Shown one piece after another: positions 1 through 8,435 of a DNA stretch of 32,547 nucleotides. The number at the start of each line of letters is the position of its first letter. Within the stretch, counting starts at the first letter, position 1. Source of the DNA: Pseudobutyrivibrio sp. (GTDB taxonomy: Bacteria > Bacillota > Clostridia > Lachnospirales > Lachnospiraceae); the NCBI RefSeq assembly GCF_017471675.1, contig NZ_JAFUSK010000057.1, positions 1-32,547 on the forward strand. Reading direction: 5' to 3'. The translations under genes were made by a program, and so were the position numbers. The notes beneath the pieces are model-generated. The model had not been told where the DNA came from. It saw nothing but the letters and a program-made list of their open reading frames with translations, and searched no databases.

Positions 1-1383
1 CATCTCCAGTGTGCCTCGCTCCTTCTCATCAAACAATGAATAAGCCCCATTATATGTAGCCATTCTAAGAGCATCGTATACTGAAACGGATTCTTCAGCA
101 TTGGTATTGTTACATGCATCATGAATCCATTTAATAGGGTCAGGATCCGATGCTGGTGCATCTGAATTGAAGCACACCCTGATTCCCAAATCCCGCATTG
201 TCTTAAGTGGATTAATAAATTTATACTGATTTTCTGAAAGTATTCCCTTAATGTACTCTTCAACACCATTAATGTGAGAAAGCAACGAAGGCTTAACAGA
301 AATCATTATATTATATTTAGCGCAAATCTTTAAGCATCTTTCTGTTGGAAGTGAGCCATGCAATATAATGTGTCTATGGTCATACCTTGGGTAATCCTCC
401 AGTGCCATTGCTATTGCATTGACGGCTTGCTCAAAGGCAGCATCTCCCACTGCGTGTAATGCAATCTGATAGCCTGCACGGTTAGCATTTATACAGAATT
501 TCTGAACATCAACATCATCATAATATGACACACCCTTATGCTTAGCTCCTGCATATTCATCAATAAGTGCTGCATCCTGATTAGCAAAGGTTCCATCCAG
601 ATTGGCAAACACCACTCTAGTCATGTCTTTCTTTGCAATCTTGTCTACATTGGCACATTGATAAGCCACACGAATCTGCATGCCATTATCAAGTCCCTTT
701 GCAACAGACCGTTCCATATCAAAATCGTAGTCCCTAACAAAGCCCAGGCCGCTGGCAGAGCAAATAAGTCCAACTCCTTTGCTTGCCAAAAAATCTGCTG
801 TCTCCACCATGGAATCTATAACCTTCTTAGTAGAAAGGCCATGGGATACAAATTCTGCCGCAGCCACAAAGGCTTCCTGCTTAAGCTCACCAGTTTCTGG
901 ATTGAATCCACGTAAGTTTTCTATCTTGGATTTTACAGCATCAATAAACATGCTGTTACAAACAGCTGAATGAGCATCATGCTTTAAAATGATGGCAGGC
1001 TTGTTTGGACAAGCCTTATCCATCTGCTCTCTAAGAATCAAATATCCCTCTGATACAGCAAACTCTGTAGCACCAAATCCTACCACAATGTTTTCTTTGG
1101 TGGTGTTAGCATAGTTTTCAAGCTGCTCAAGAATCTTTGCATTAGAATCTGCATCACTAATAGGAAACATCCTGTGTAATACAGAAAAGCCTGAATAATG
1201 GGTGTGCGTATCAACAAATGCAGGAAGCGCAACGTTTGCTCCTAGCTCAATAGGTGGCACAACCTCATATTGAGTAGGCAAAGTATCACCGATATAAGCA
1301 ATTCTACCTTCTCTTTCAACTAGATAATTTGCAATCGTATTATTTTCATCACATGTAATTATTGTTCCATGAAAAACCTGCAT
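1..1383 (-). CDS. Amidohydrolase family 3 protein (YtcJ-like), 3' end cut by window
   Basis: A reading frame of 461 codons stays open to the window edge, so the C-terminus is missing. The start ATG (1383-1381) follows a strong GGAGGGG site. Metal-binding landmarks of the amidohydrolase superfamily are visible in order: FVDTHTH near residue 60, a LKHDAHSA segment, ALHAVGDAAFE with the conserved His, ILHGSL with a second His, and FNSDAP with the catalytic Asp. This order and the HAVGDAA signature fit the YtcJ/amidohydrolase_3 group, which hydrolyses amide or related C-N bonds with one or two metals. The substrate cannot be told. No signal peptide is seen, so it is probably cytoplasmic. It begins 18 nt after the phosphofructokinase gene and is probably the last visible gene of the carD operon. 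Confidence 0.88.
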   Translation of the reverse strand, partial: MQVFHGTIITCDENNTIANYLVEREGRIAYIGDTLPTQYEVVPPIELGANVALPAFVDTHTHYSGFSVLHRMFPISDADSNAKILEQLENYANTTKENIVVGFGATEFAVSEGYLILREQMDKACPNKPAIILKHDAHSAVCNSMFIDAVKSKIENLRGFNPETGELKQEAFVAAAEFVSHGLSTKKVIDSMVETADFLASKGVGLICSASGLGFVRDYDFDMERSVAKGLDNGMQIRVAYQCANVDKIAKKDMTRVVFANLDGTFANQDAALIDEYAGAKHKGVSYYDDVDVQKFCINANRAGYQIALHAVGDAAFEQAVNAIAMALEDYPRYDHRHIILHGSLPTERCLKICAKYNIMISVKPSLLSHINGVEEYIKGILSENQYKFINPLKTMRDLGIRVCFNSDAPASDPDPIKWIHDACNNTNAEESVSVYDALRMATYNGAYSLFDEKERGTLEM

Positions 1384-1401
1384 TTTACCCCTCCATACAT
1401 T

Positions 1402-2643
1402 TTATTTTTTTCTTTTTGGTCTGCAAATATGACGAGGAATTCCATCAACCATGATAGGAGCCACATCCCCTTGAATAAGTGGCTTAGCATAAGTGATGAA
1501 TGCCTCTGTTACATAAGTACCATCATGTGTAATCCAATTTCTTGGAACCAGCTTTTCGTCGTTTGCAATCTTGTGAACATCCTTAACCTCTGTTCCGCAC
1601 TGATAAGGATCATCTGAATGACGAATAAGAGTTACCATCTTACCTGTATCACCTTCATCTGCAGCAAGCACTGCAGCACCACCTACCTGATATGCCTCAA
1701 GGATATCAATACGTGACGCAAGATGAGAACCTGCACGCTGAAGTGTTGAAAGCTCAATAGCTCTGGTCTTGCATCCAATCTCGCGACCAATAAAGTTGCA
1801 TAGATATGATGCTGTACCTGTAAGCTGCTTGTGGTTAAATGCATCTACAAACTCTACATTATCTCCAAGCTCGCATACATACTTGCCTTCCTTGGTATGA
1901 ATTCCTTCTGAAACACATACTACAACAGAATGTTGCTGGGCTAAAAGCTTTTCTACTCTTTCTTTAAATTTGTCAAGGTCAAATGGAACCTCTGGAAGAT
2001 ATATCAAATCTGGTCCCTCACAATCCTCGCCCTTTGCTAAGATTGAAGCGCCTGTAAGCCAACCGGCATTTCTTCCCATTATCTCCACTATAGTAACAAG
2101 TCCCTTATCATATTCAAGACAGTGACCATCTCTAATGATTTCCTTAACAGATGTACCGATATATTTAGCTGCACTACCATATCCTGGTGTGTGGTCTGTA
2201 AGAGCCAAATCGTTATCGATTGTCTTAGGGCATCCTATAAATCTGATGTTTGAACCTGTGATAATTGCATAATCAGAAAGCTTCTTGATGGTGTCCATGG
2301 AATCATTTCCACCGATGTAAATCAAAGCTTCGATTTCGAGCTTGTTGAGAATTCCGAAGATTTTTTCGTAAGTTTCCATATCCTCGTGGATTTCTGGAAG
2401 CTTGAAGCGGCATGAGCCAAGATAAGCAGCTGGTGTACGCTTTAGAAGCTCTACATCCAAATCATTCTTGATGTAATCGGAAAGGTCTATGTAATCCTCT
2501 TCCATTAATCCTTTGATTCCGTGGAGCATTCCGTAAATCTTATTTGCACCACGATCCTTTGCTGTCCTGATAACTCCTGCCAAAGAAGAGTTGATTGCGG
2601 CGGTTGGTCCGCCTGATTGTCCCACAATTACGTTTCCAGTCAT
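1402..2643 (-). CDS. pfp: Pyrophosphate-type 6-phosphofructokinase
   Basis: This 413-residue enzyme phosphorylates fructose 6-phosphate in glycolysis. The N-terminal QSGGPTAAINSS loop, the GGNDSMDT loop (residues 111-118), PKTIDND (139-145, catalytic Asp143), TPGYGSAAKY and VEIMGRNAGW are all present. Family knowledge: Asp instead of Gly at the second loop position (here D114) and Lys before TIDND (K140) mark pyrophosphate rather than ATP as phosphoryl donor. The residue before D114 is Asn (N113), where most family members have Asp. The start ATG lies about 9 nt after GGGAGG, and an overlapping ATG-AAA-TGA just upstream is probably not used. It sits 30 nt after a small membrane protein gene in the same direction. 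The family call is firm. The donor preference is inferred from the two residues. Confidence 0.93.
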   Translation of the reverse strand: MTGNVIVGQSGGPTAAINSSLAGVIRTAKDRGANKIYGMLHGIKGLMEEDYIDLSDYIKNDLDVELLKRTPAAYLGSCRFKLPEIHEDMETYEKIFGILNKLEIEALIYIGGNDSMDTIKKLSDYAIITGSNIRFIGCPKTIDNDLALTDHTPGYGSAAKYIGTSVKEIIRDGHCLEYDKGLVTIVEIMGRNAGWLTGASILAKGEDCEGPDLIYLPEVPFDLDKFKERVEKLLAQQHSVVVCVSEGIHTKEGKYVCELGDNVEFVDAFNHKQLTGTASYLCNFIGREIGCKTRAIELSTLQRAGSHLASRIDILEAYQVGGAAVLAADEGDTGKMVTLIRHSDDPYQCGTEVKDVHKIANDEKLVPRNWITHDGTYVTEAFITYAKPLIQGDVAPIMVDGIPRHICRPKRKK

Positions 2644-2673
2644 TTCATAATACCTCCCAACTATTATTAGTAA

Positions 2674-2934
2674 CTAGTCTTCTCTAGGGTCATCCCTGAA
2701 AAAACCTGCGATAATATCGCACACACACCAAATACCTCCTCCAATAGTGGATGCGATAAATATCTTAAATATATTGATTATGAGAATGCCAGCTGTAAGT
2801 GTCCCCCCTGTAAAGCCAGTTACAAGCCAATAGACAGGACGAACAAACAACCAATATCCTCCAATATACAATCCTAATACTGAGCCAAGAACGCTAAAAA
2901 ATATAGCCAAAGCCTTCTTTGCATTTTTCTTCAT
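2674..2934 (-). CDS. Small two-helix membrane protein of unknown function
   Basis: The protein has 86 residues. Its basic N-terminus (MKKNAKK) is followed by a hydrophobic helix around residues 8-30, and a second hydrophobic stretch covers about 45-77, broken by a Gly-rich STIGGGIW segment. The C-terminus is charged (FFRDDPRED). A GGGAG ribosome site lies 6 nt before the ATG. The gene is spaced 31 nt and 30 nt from its neighbours in the same direction, so it is probably translated as part of the carD-PAP2-pfp operon. I do not recognise a family. Its position next to the PAP2 membrane phosphatase suggests only a membrane location. Confidence 0.75.
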   Translation of the reverse strand: MKKNAKKALAIFFSVLGSVLGLYIGGYWLFVRPVYWLVTGFTGGTLTAGILIINIFKIFIASTIGGGIWCVCDIIAGFFRDDPRED

Positions 2935-2965
2935 ATATCACTCCCAAACGAAAAATATATTTATA

Positions 2966-3499
2966 TTAAAATGGTAGCATAACAAGACCGAAAACGCCAC
3001 AAAAAATACCATAACAAACAATTGATATGATTAATGCCATGAAAAAACCTGCCACAACATCCTTTATAAAGTGTACTCCGCCAACCACTCTTATGATGGC
3101 AAGCAAGAACCCCAGCACACAAATAACAGCTCCAACCACTGGAAAAGCCTGAAAAACTGTGAATGCAACTATGAAAATAGAAAAAACATGCCTGCTAGGA
3201 AAGCTTTTGCCCTTAGTATCCTTCTTAAGAACCGGTGTAAACCCATAAACCTCGTATGGTCTTGGAGCACTTAAAAGCTTTCTGTAAACACTTACGATAA
3301 TAAATGAAACCCCTGGTATCAAAATGCTTCTATATAAAAGAAGCCCCTTATCCTCAGGAATCTGTAGAAATCCATAAATAAGAAAGATTAAATACACTAT
3401 TACTGTGATATAAGTAATGGCCTTGTCTAGCACATTAAGTGCTGTGACAAGACCATTATTATTTTTAATTCGCTCTGTAATTTCTCTGTAAGATATCAT
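2966..3499 (-). CDS. PAP2-family membrane phosphatase
   Basis: This 177-residue integral membrane protein has about five hydrophobic helices. It carries the three type-2 phosphatidic acid phosphatase motifs: motif 1 RKLLSAPRP around residues 73-81 (Arg replaces the usual first Lys), motif 2 SFPSRH (Arg replaces Gly of PSGH), and motif 3 RVVGGVHFIKD with the catalytic His and partner Asp. Such enzymes remove phosphate from lipid phosphates, for example undecaprenyl pyrophosphate or phosphatidic acid, at the outer membrane face. The substrate here is not determined. The ATG lies 3 nt after the carD stop codon, so translation is probably coupled, with only a weak AGGTG site. Confidence 0.87.
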   Translation of the reverse strand: MISYREITERIKNNNGLVTALNVLDKAITYITVIVYLIFLIYGFLQIPEDKGLLLYRSILIPGVSFIIVSVYRKLLSAPRPYEVYGFTPVLKKDTKGKSFPSRHVFSIFIVAFTVFQAFPVVGAVICVLGFLLAIIRVVGGVHFIKDVVAGFFMALIISIVCYGIFCGVFGLVMLPF

Positions 3500-3502
3500 A
3501 AA

Positions 3503-4036
3503 TTAAGCACCTATAAGGAGTGTATCCTGTAGGCTAGCCTTAACTGCGTCCTCAAAAAGATTCTGTGCATAAGCAATATCCTTACCCATTGCAAATGCCA
3601 TTTCCTCATATAGCTTACGACCTGCTACATTAAGAACCTTCTCATCCATAGCCATAACCTTCTTACCAGCTGCAATACGATTCCATTTTCTGATAAGAAC
3701 TGTCTTCACTACACTAGCCATAGACTCTGGTGTGAACTCAGCCATAACTGCTTTGAATTTGTCCTGAAGGGCTCTCTCGTTAGCCTCTTCAATACACTCG
3801 ATGTCGTCAATGTTGTCAAGAATTCTAGTAAATGTGTCAAGTCCAGCTACCGGACGAAGCCTAACAGTTGAACCAACAATTGGAGTAAATACTTTTGCGC
3901 CTGCCTTAAATACTGGAGACATGCAGTAGTAAGTTTTGCGAGAACCTTTGCCCATAAGCTCCATGTCATCAATGTCTTCCACCTGACAAACTCCACTACC
4001 CTCATGAACTAAATAATCGCCTACCTGATAATCCAT
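3503..4036 (-). CDS. CarD-like / TRCF RID-domain transcriptional regulator
   Basis: The protein has 177 residues. The N-terminal 60 or so residues (YQVGDYLVHEGSGVCQVEDI, then KTYYCMSP and VFTPIV) match the CarD/CdnL RNA-polymerase-interacting beta-barrel. The remainder is predicted to be helical, as in the DNA-binding tail of this family. Members bind the RNAP beta lobe and influence open-complex stability, often at rRNA promoters. It is the first gene of a five-gene run in which PAP2 follows after 3 nt. AAGGA upstream of the ATG is a modest ribosome site. An extended -10 element lies about 75 nt upstream. The family is clear. The regulon is unknown. Confidence 0.88.
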   Translation of the reverse strand: MDYQVGDYLVHEGSGVCQVEDIDDMELMGKGSRKTYYCMSPVFKAGAKVFTPIVGSTVRLRPVAGLDTFTRILDNIDDIECIEEANERALQDKFKAVMAEFTPESMASVVKTVLIRKWNRIAAGKKVMAMDEKVLNVAGRKLYEEMAFAMGKDIAYAQNLFEDAVKASLQDTLLIGA

Positions 4037-4107
4037 TTTTCACCATCCTTCTAAACCATAACAACAAGTACCTCCATAACTCTTCCCCTTTGACTTAACA
4101 TAGTTAT

Positions 4108-4116
4108 AGTATATCA
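4108..4116 (-). promoter_or_regulatory. Putative extended -10 promoter for the carD operon
   Basis: On the minus strand TG-A-TATACT occurs 70-80 nt upstream of the carD start. No good -35 hexamer lies at 16-18 nt, which is compatible with an extended -10 promoter. It lies downstream of the RNase P RNA 3' end, so carD could also receive read-through. Confidence 0.4.
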
Positions 4117-4221
4117 CCTTTTTCGGTTAGAAGGACACAAAAATTTCACATTCGTTAATAATTCCCACTAAAAAATAAAATTAGCTTATCTTTTTTGTAA
4201 ATATTGTCCTATATTCAGACA

Positions 4222-4581
4222 AATTAAAAGGGTTAGACTGTGAGCCGGGTTATGTCTTTTAAAGTAGTCATCTATCTAGGACCACTGTCGCCAGTGGCCT
4301 CAAGCGTTCAACCTAGCGCTGGCGGGCCGCGTACGCGCTGCTTAGAACTTGCTTCGGATGGGGTTTACATGGCTACCGTTGTTACCAACGGTACGGTGGT
4401 CTCTTACACCGCCTTTCCACCCTTACTCATATTGCTATGAGCGGTTTATCTCTGTTGCACTATCCTTGGAGTTACCTCCACCAGCCGTTAGCTGGCATCC
4501 TTGCCCTGTGAAGCCCGGACTTTCCTCTCCCCTACCATTACAGTAAGGCAGCGACTACTCATCTAGCCCCTTATTTAATTG
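4222..4581 (-). ncRNA. rnpB: RNase P RNA (bacterial type A)
   Basis: This is the catalytic RNA of RNase P, which matures tRNA 5' ends. On the minus strand the 5' P4 block GAGGAAAGTCCGGGCTTCAC is followed by ACAGGGC. The 3' P4 block ATAACCCGGCTCACAG lies near the end. These are the universally conserved RNase P signatures. The ends were set from P1 pairing: GGG-C-TAGA near 4562-4570 pairs with TCTA-A-CCC near 4231-4238, with an A/T-rich extension on both sides. Length is about 360 nt, normal for the class. It begins about 25 nt after the nucleoside kinase stop codon, so it may be processed from the upstream operon or use a promoter inside that gene. The ends are accurate to perhaps 10 nt. Confidence 0.93.
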
Positions 4582-4606
4582 TTCTAAATCCCGTAGGAAA
4601 ACGGAT

Positions 4607-6271
4607 TTAAAGTATACAACTTCCACCTATGAACTCTCTTACCAGAGAATTATTAGGAATATAATCTGGTGCCATAGGTAAGAAGTAATCTAATAGCTTA
4701 ATAAGCCTCTTTGCCTCAGCATACATAGGATGGTCTGGCTCTATAGCGTATAACTGAGGATCGACGTATAATTTTAACACAGCCATCTCATAAATTAAAG
4801 CCGTATTAAACAAATAATCTGCTTTTTCTTGGAATGGGAAAATATATTTCTCTTCTCCTCTTCTAACTGAATCCCACATAGCTATGGTTTCAGCAGCAGA
4901 TGTGGCGCGTGTTCTAGAGTCACGCACTATTCTTCGAATCAATCTTCCATCTGTAGTAGACAGCGGATTGTGCTCGTCTATAGAAAGCTGTGTCAATGCT
5001 GACAAATAAATCTTATATTTGCTTTCTGCTGGAAGTGATGCGCTCATTCTATCATTAAGCCCGTGGATACCCTCTATAACTAAGATATCGTTTTTGCCTA
5101 ACTGCATGTAATGGTCGTTGTACTCTCGCTTACCAGTCTTAAAGTTAAAGTTTGGAAGCAATACTCTTTCTCCCTTAAGGAGCTTTACCATACATTCGTT
5201 GAAATATGGAACATCAAGACCTTCTATAGATTCAAAATCCTTTTCTCCATATTCATCAATAGGCATCTGATCACGGTTCAAATAAAAATCATCCAGTGGA
5301 ACAGGATGTGGAACACATCCTAATGCCCTCAGCTGAGCTGAAAGCTTATGAGAAAATGTAGTCTTGCCTGATGAAGAAGGACCTGCCATCATAACAAACT
5401 TAACATCTTTTCTGTCTACAATAGTACGGGCTAATTCCCCGATATTGCGCTCCATGATAGCTTCCTGGGAAAGAACTATGTCCTTAATCCTGCCTTTTGC
5501 GATTGCCTCATTTAAGGCTCCTACAGTAGGCACTCCCATGGTCTCGCCAAATTTAGAAGCAGCCTGTTGAACAGAAAACAGCTTCATCGGTCTGGTAAAC
5601 TCAGCAACCTTTCTTGTGTCCCCTGTAAGCTTGTTGCCGTTAGGGAACATGAGCATAACTCCATTTTCAAATTTAAGTAAATCAAAATATCCCAGACAGC
5701 CTGTAGATGGAACCATATATCCGTAGAAATAATCCTTGCAGCCATCCAAATTATATACATTTGTAGTAGAGCTGGTTCGATATTTTAAGAGCTGTTCCTT
5801 GTTAATCATATTATAATTATGGAACATCTCTCTGGCCTGGCTTGTTTTAATTGTATTCTTTTCAAGAGGAATATCCTTTTCTACCAGGTCATGCATTACC
5901 TTTTTCAATTCCTCTATTTTTCCATCTGTAATCTCATCAACGCCTTCAAAGGTACAGAAATCTCCCTGCCCTAAAGAATGCTCTACCCTAAGATAAGCAT
6001 GTTCTGGACGTGGATAAACCTGCATAAGGGCACGCTGTAACAAAAACACAACGCTTCGCCTATATGCCCTTCTGCCATCCTTATCTGCTGTAGTTAAGAA
6101 CTCAATCTCAGCATCTTCAGTTACAGCCTTGCTTAGTTCTGTAAGATTGCCATTATATTTAGCAAGAACGATATCATCCTTGTAATCTTCCTTATGAAGT
6201 GCAGCAATCTCAATTAATGTAGTGCCATCTTTAAATGTCTCTTCTTTCCCGTTAATGATTACTTTAGCCAT
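4607..6271 (-). CDS. Uridine kinase-like nucleoside kinase with N-terminal TGS / ThrRS-like domain
   Basis: The protein has 554 residues. Residues 1-60 form a TGS-type domain (VIINGKEETFKDGTTLIEIA). A segment related to the threonyl-tRNA synthetase N-terminal region follows (about 60-240, with RRSVVFLLQRAL and RVEHSLGQGDF). A phosphoribulokinase/uridine kinase P-loop domain starts near residue 293 (MMAGPSSSGKTTFSHKL), with PLDDFYLNRDQMP and VIEGIHGLND downstream. Plain uridine kinases have about 210 residues, so this is the long clostridial/Thermotoga-type architecture. The kinase domain is expected to phosphorylate a nucleoside with NTP. What the TGS part senses is unknown. The start ATG overlaps the end of trmK by coupling (TAG-CC-ATG) with GGAGGGG as ribosome site. 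It ends 25 nt before rnpB. Confidence 0.87.
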   Translation of the reverse strand: MAKVIINGKEETFKDGTTLIEIAALHKEDYKDDIVLAKYNGNLTELSKAVTEDAEIEFLTTADKDGRRAYRRSVVFLLQRALMQVYPRPEHAYLRVEHSLGQGDFCTFEGVDEITDGKIEELKKVMHDLVEKDIPLEKNTIKTSQAREMFHNYNMINKEQLLKYRTSSTTNVYNLDGCKDYFYGYMVPSTGCLGYFDLLKFENGVMLMFPNGNKLTGDTRKVAEFTRPMKLFSVQQAASKFGETMGVPTVGALNEAIAKGRIKDIVLSQEAIMERNIGELARTIVDRKDVKFVMMAGPSSSGKTTFSHKLSAQLRALGCVPHPVPLDDFYLNRDQMPIDEYGEKDFESIEGLDVPYFNECMVKLLKGERVLLPNFNFKTGKREYNDHYMQLGKNDILVIEGIHGLNDRMSASLPAESKYKIYLSALTQLSIDEHNPLSTTDGRLIRRIVRDSRTRATSAAETIAMWDSVRRGEEKYIFPFQEKADYLFNTALIYEMAVLKLYVDPQLYAIEPDHPMYAEAKRLIKLLDYFLPMAPDYIPNNSLVREFIGGSCIL

Positions 6272-6273
6272 GG

Positions 6274-6990
6274 CTACCCCTCCATTTTGCTTAAGAGCCT
6301 GTCTATGATACTAAGCTCTTCTTCAAGCTCTTCTATTCTTTTTTGTATAGGTGAACCCTCTGCTATATCCTTTCTGGAATTTAACTTTTCTAGAATTGAC
6401 AAGTATTCATTTTTGTTTTTTTCAAGAAGCCTTACAAGTAATGGCAATTTCTTTTTAATGATAACAGGGCCATACAATAGCTCTTCTTTTGATAGCTCAA
6501 AAGATGAATCAGGTGTATAGCTAACCTTGATAATCGGATAGATTTTGCCTTCTTCTATGCAAAGCTCTTCATCTAAAAACGAAAAATGATTGGAAGCTAA
6601 GAACTCTCTTAGCTTATCATATTCAGATTGGGGCTCTACTATAAGCGTCTTTGCGCTCCTTGCCACATCAATACCTGCATCAAGTATTCTAGTAATAAGT
6701 GCGCCACCCATACCACAAATACATATGGTATCAGCTTCGGCTTCTGTAAGCTTTGCAAGGCCATCAGATAATCTAAAATCCACATTATCTAAAAGGCCGT
6801 GAGCCTTAACATTTTCCTTAGCTGAATTAAGTGGTCCTTTGTTTACATCCATTGCAATGGCCTGGTTGCAAACACCTCCTTCTAATAAAGAGATAGCTAA
6901 ATAGCCATGATCGCAGCCCACATCGCAAACGGTGTTACACTTAGGCACCATACCATATATAATTTGTAATCTTTCCGATAATTTTATCAT
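6274..6990 (-). CDS. trmK: tRNA (adenine22-N1)-methyltransferase TrmK
   Basis: This 238-residue SAM-dependent methyltransferase has the TrmK fingerprint: VCDVGCDHGYLAISL (SAM loop, residues 21-35), AMDVNKGPL, DGLAKL, and the catalytic-loop sequence ICGMGGALI near residue 92. A C-terminal coiled coil (about 185-235, rich in Leu, Glu and Lys) is characteristic of the family. It makes m1A22 in tRNA. It follows rpoD by 32 nt, the usual Firmicute order sigA-trmK. No strong ribosome site is visible before the ATG. Directly downstream lies the kinase with a tRNA-synthetase-like domain, then RNase P RNA. Confidence 0.92.
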   Translation of the reverse strand: MIKLSERLQIIYGMVPKCNTVCDVGCDHGYLAISLLEGGVCNQAIAMDVNKGPLNSAKENVKAHGLLDNVDFRLSDGLAKLTEAEADTICICGMGGALITRILDAGIDVARSAKTLIVEPQSEYDKLREFLASNHFSFLDEELCIEEGKIYPIIKVSYTPDSSFELSKEELLYGPVIIKKKLPLLVRLLEKNKNEYLSILEKLNSRKDIAEGSPIQKRIEELEEELSIIDRLLSKMEG

Positions 6991-7022
6991 TTATTTATGT
7001 CTATTCTGTATATTCTTTTATT

Positions 7023-8423
7023 TTACTGGTCTAAGTAATCCTTAAGCTTGCGGCTTCGGCTAGGATGACGAAGCTTTCTTAAAGCCTTTGCCTCAATCTG
7101 ACGGATACGCTCACGTGTAACGTTGAATTCCTTACCTACTTCCTCAAGTGTACGAGCCTTACCATCTTCAAGACCAAATCTAAGTATAAGTACTCGCTGC
7201 TCACGCTCTGTAAGTGTATCAAGTACTTCGTGAAGCTGTTCCTTAAGAAGTGTAAATGTAGCAGCTTCTGCTGGAACTGGCACATTCTCATCTGGAAGGA
7301 AATCACCAAGGTGGCTATCTTCCTCTTCACCGATAGGTGTCTCAAGAGATACTGGCTCCTGAGAAATCTTTAGAATCTCATGTACTCTGTCTACTGTAAT
7401 TCCCATTGCCTCAGCAATTTCTTCTGGAGTTGGTTCACGGCCGAACTCCTGTAGTAACTGACGTGAAACTCTGATAAGCTTGTTGATAGTCTCAACCATG
7501 TGTACAGGAATACGGATTGTACGAGCCTGGTCAGCGATAGCACGTGTGATAGCCTGACGAATCCACCATGTAGCGTAAGTAGAGAACTTGTAACCCTTAT
7601 GGTAATCAAACTTTTCAACAGCTTTCATAAGACCAAGGTTACCTTCCTGGATAAGGTCAAGGAAAAGCATACCACGTCCAACGTAACGCTTAGCAATAGA
7701 AACAACAAGACGAAGGTTTGCCTCAGCAAGCTTATTCTTAGCCTCCTGGTCTCCCTCTTCCATTCTCTGGGCAAGCTCAACCTCTTCCTCAGCAGAAAGA
7801 AGTGGTACCTTACCGATTTCCTTAAGGTACATACGAACAGGATCCTCGATGCTGACTGAATCTGGAACTGACATATCAATGTCTTCCATATCCTCGTCAT
7901 CGCTTGCAAGAAGAAGTGCATCTGATGGACCAGATGAGAAGTTTACATCGATGCCCTTCTTATCAAGGTATGTAAGAATACGTTCCATCTGCTTAGCATC
8001 GATTTTGTAATCCTTTAAGAACTCTGAAATTTCGTAGTCTTCGATAATGCTCTTCTGTGACTTTGCTATTTTAACAAGCTCTGCCACCTTAGAATCAAGC
8101 TCATCGCTTCCGAATGAATCCTCATCGTCATCATCCATATCGTCATCTACGTCAACAGATGTCTTTGCACCAACTGATGCTAAGAATTCATCTACGTCAT
8201 CATCATCTTCTGTCTCATCAATGTTGTCAAAATCATGCTCGTTAAACTCAAGATCCTCAGCTGAGATTTCTTCCATATCACCGAAATCTACATCCTTGTC
8301 ATCAGCCTCTACATCAGCATCATCTTCCTCTGCTGCCTCTGCATCAGCCTCTGCTAAGAAAGCATCAGCTGCAGCCTTTAAATCTCCGTTTTCGATTAAT
8401 TCGTCAACTTTCTTTTTTGCCAT
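7023..8423 (-). CDS. rpoD: Housekeeping RNA polymerase sigma factor (sigma-70 / SigA)
   Basis: The protein has 466 residues and directs RNA polymerase to most promoters. Region 1.2 ([21 protein letters not shown]), region 2 ([20 protein letters not shown] through [17 protein letters not shown], which melts and reads the -10), region 3, and region 4 ([20 protein letters not shown], which reads the -35) are all intact. A helical region 1.1-like segment ([13 protein letters not shown] to KGIDV, about 110-165) precedes them. Before it lies an extreme acidic stretch of about 100 residues rich in Asp and Glu, longer than in Bacillus SigA (about 370 residues). The start ATG has AGAAAGGA upstream, overlapping the dnaG stop region (12-nt gap). 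Confidence 0.97.
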   Translation of the reverse strand: MAKKKVDELIENGDLKAAADAFLAEADAEAAEEDDADVEADDKDVDFGDMEEISAEDLEFNEHDFDNIDETEDDDDVDEFLASVGAKTSVDVDDDMDDDDEDSFGSDELDSKVAELVKIAKSQKSIIEDYEISEFLKDYKIDAKQMERILTYLDKKGIDVNFSSGPSDALLLASDDEDMEDIDMSVPDSVSIEDPVRMYLKEIGKVPLLSAEEEVELAQRMEEGDQEAKNKLAEANLRLVVSIAKRYVGRGMLFLDLIQEGNLGLMKAVEKFDYHKGYKFSTYATWWIRQAITRAIADQARTIRIPVHMVETINKLIRVSRQLLQEFGREPTPEEIAEAMGITVDRVHEILKISQEPVSLETPIGEEEDSHLGDFLPDENVPVPAEAATFTLLKEQLHEVLDTLTEREQRVLILRFGLEDGKARTLEEVGKEFNVTRERIRQIEAKALRKLRHPSRSRKLKDYLDQ

Positions 8424-8435
8424 TTTAATTCCTTT

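Noticed and set aside
538-915. Plus-strand frame of 125 codons
   Set aside because: It is antisense to the well-supported amidohydrolase, Cys/Ile/His-rich and without a ribosome site.
4240-4546. Two plus-strand reading frames of about 65 codons
   Set aside because: They lie inside the RNase P RNA on the opposite strand and have no ribosome site or recognisable sequence.
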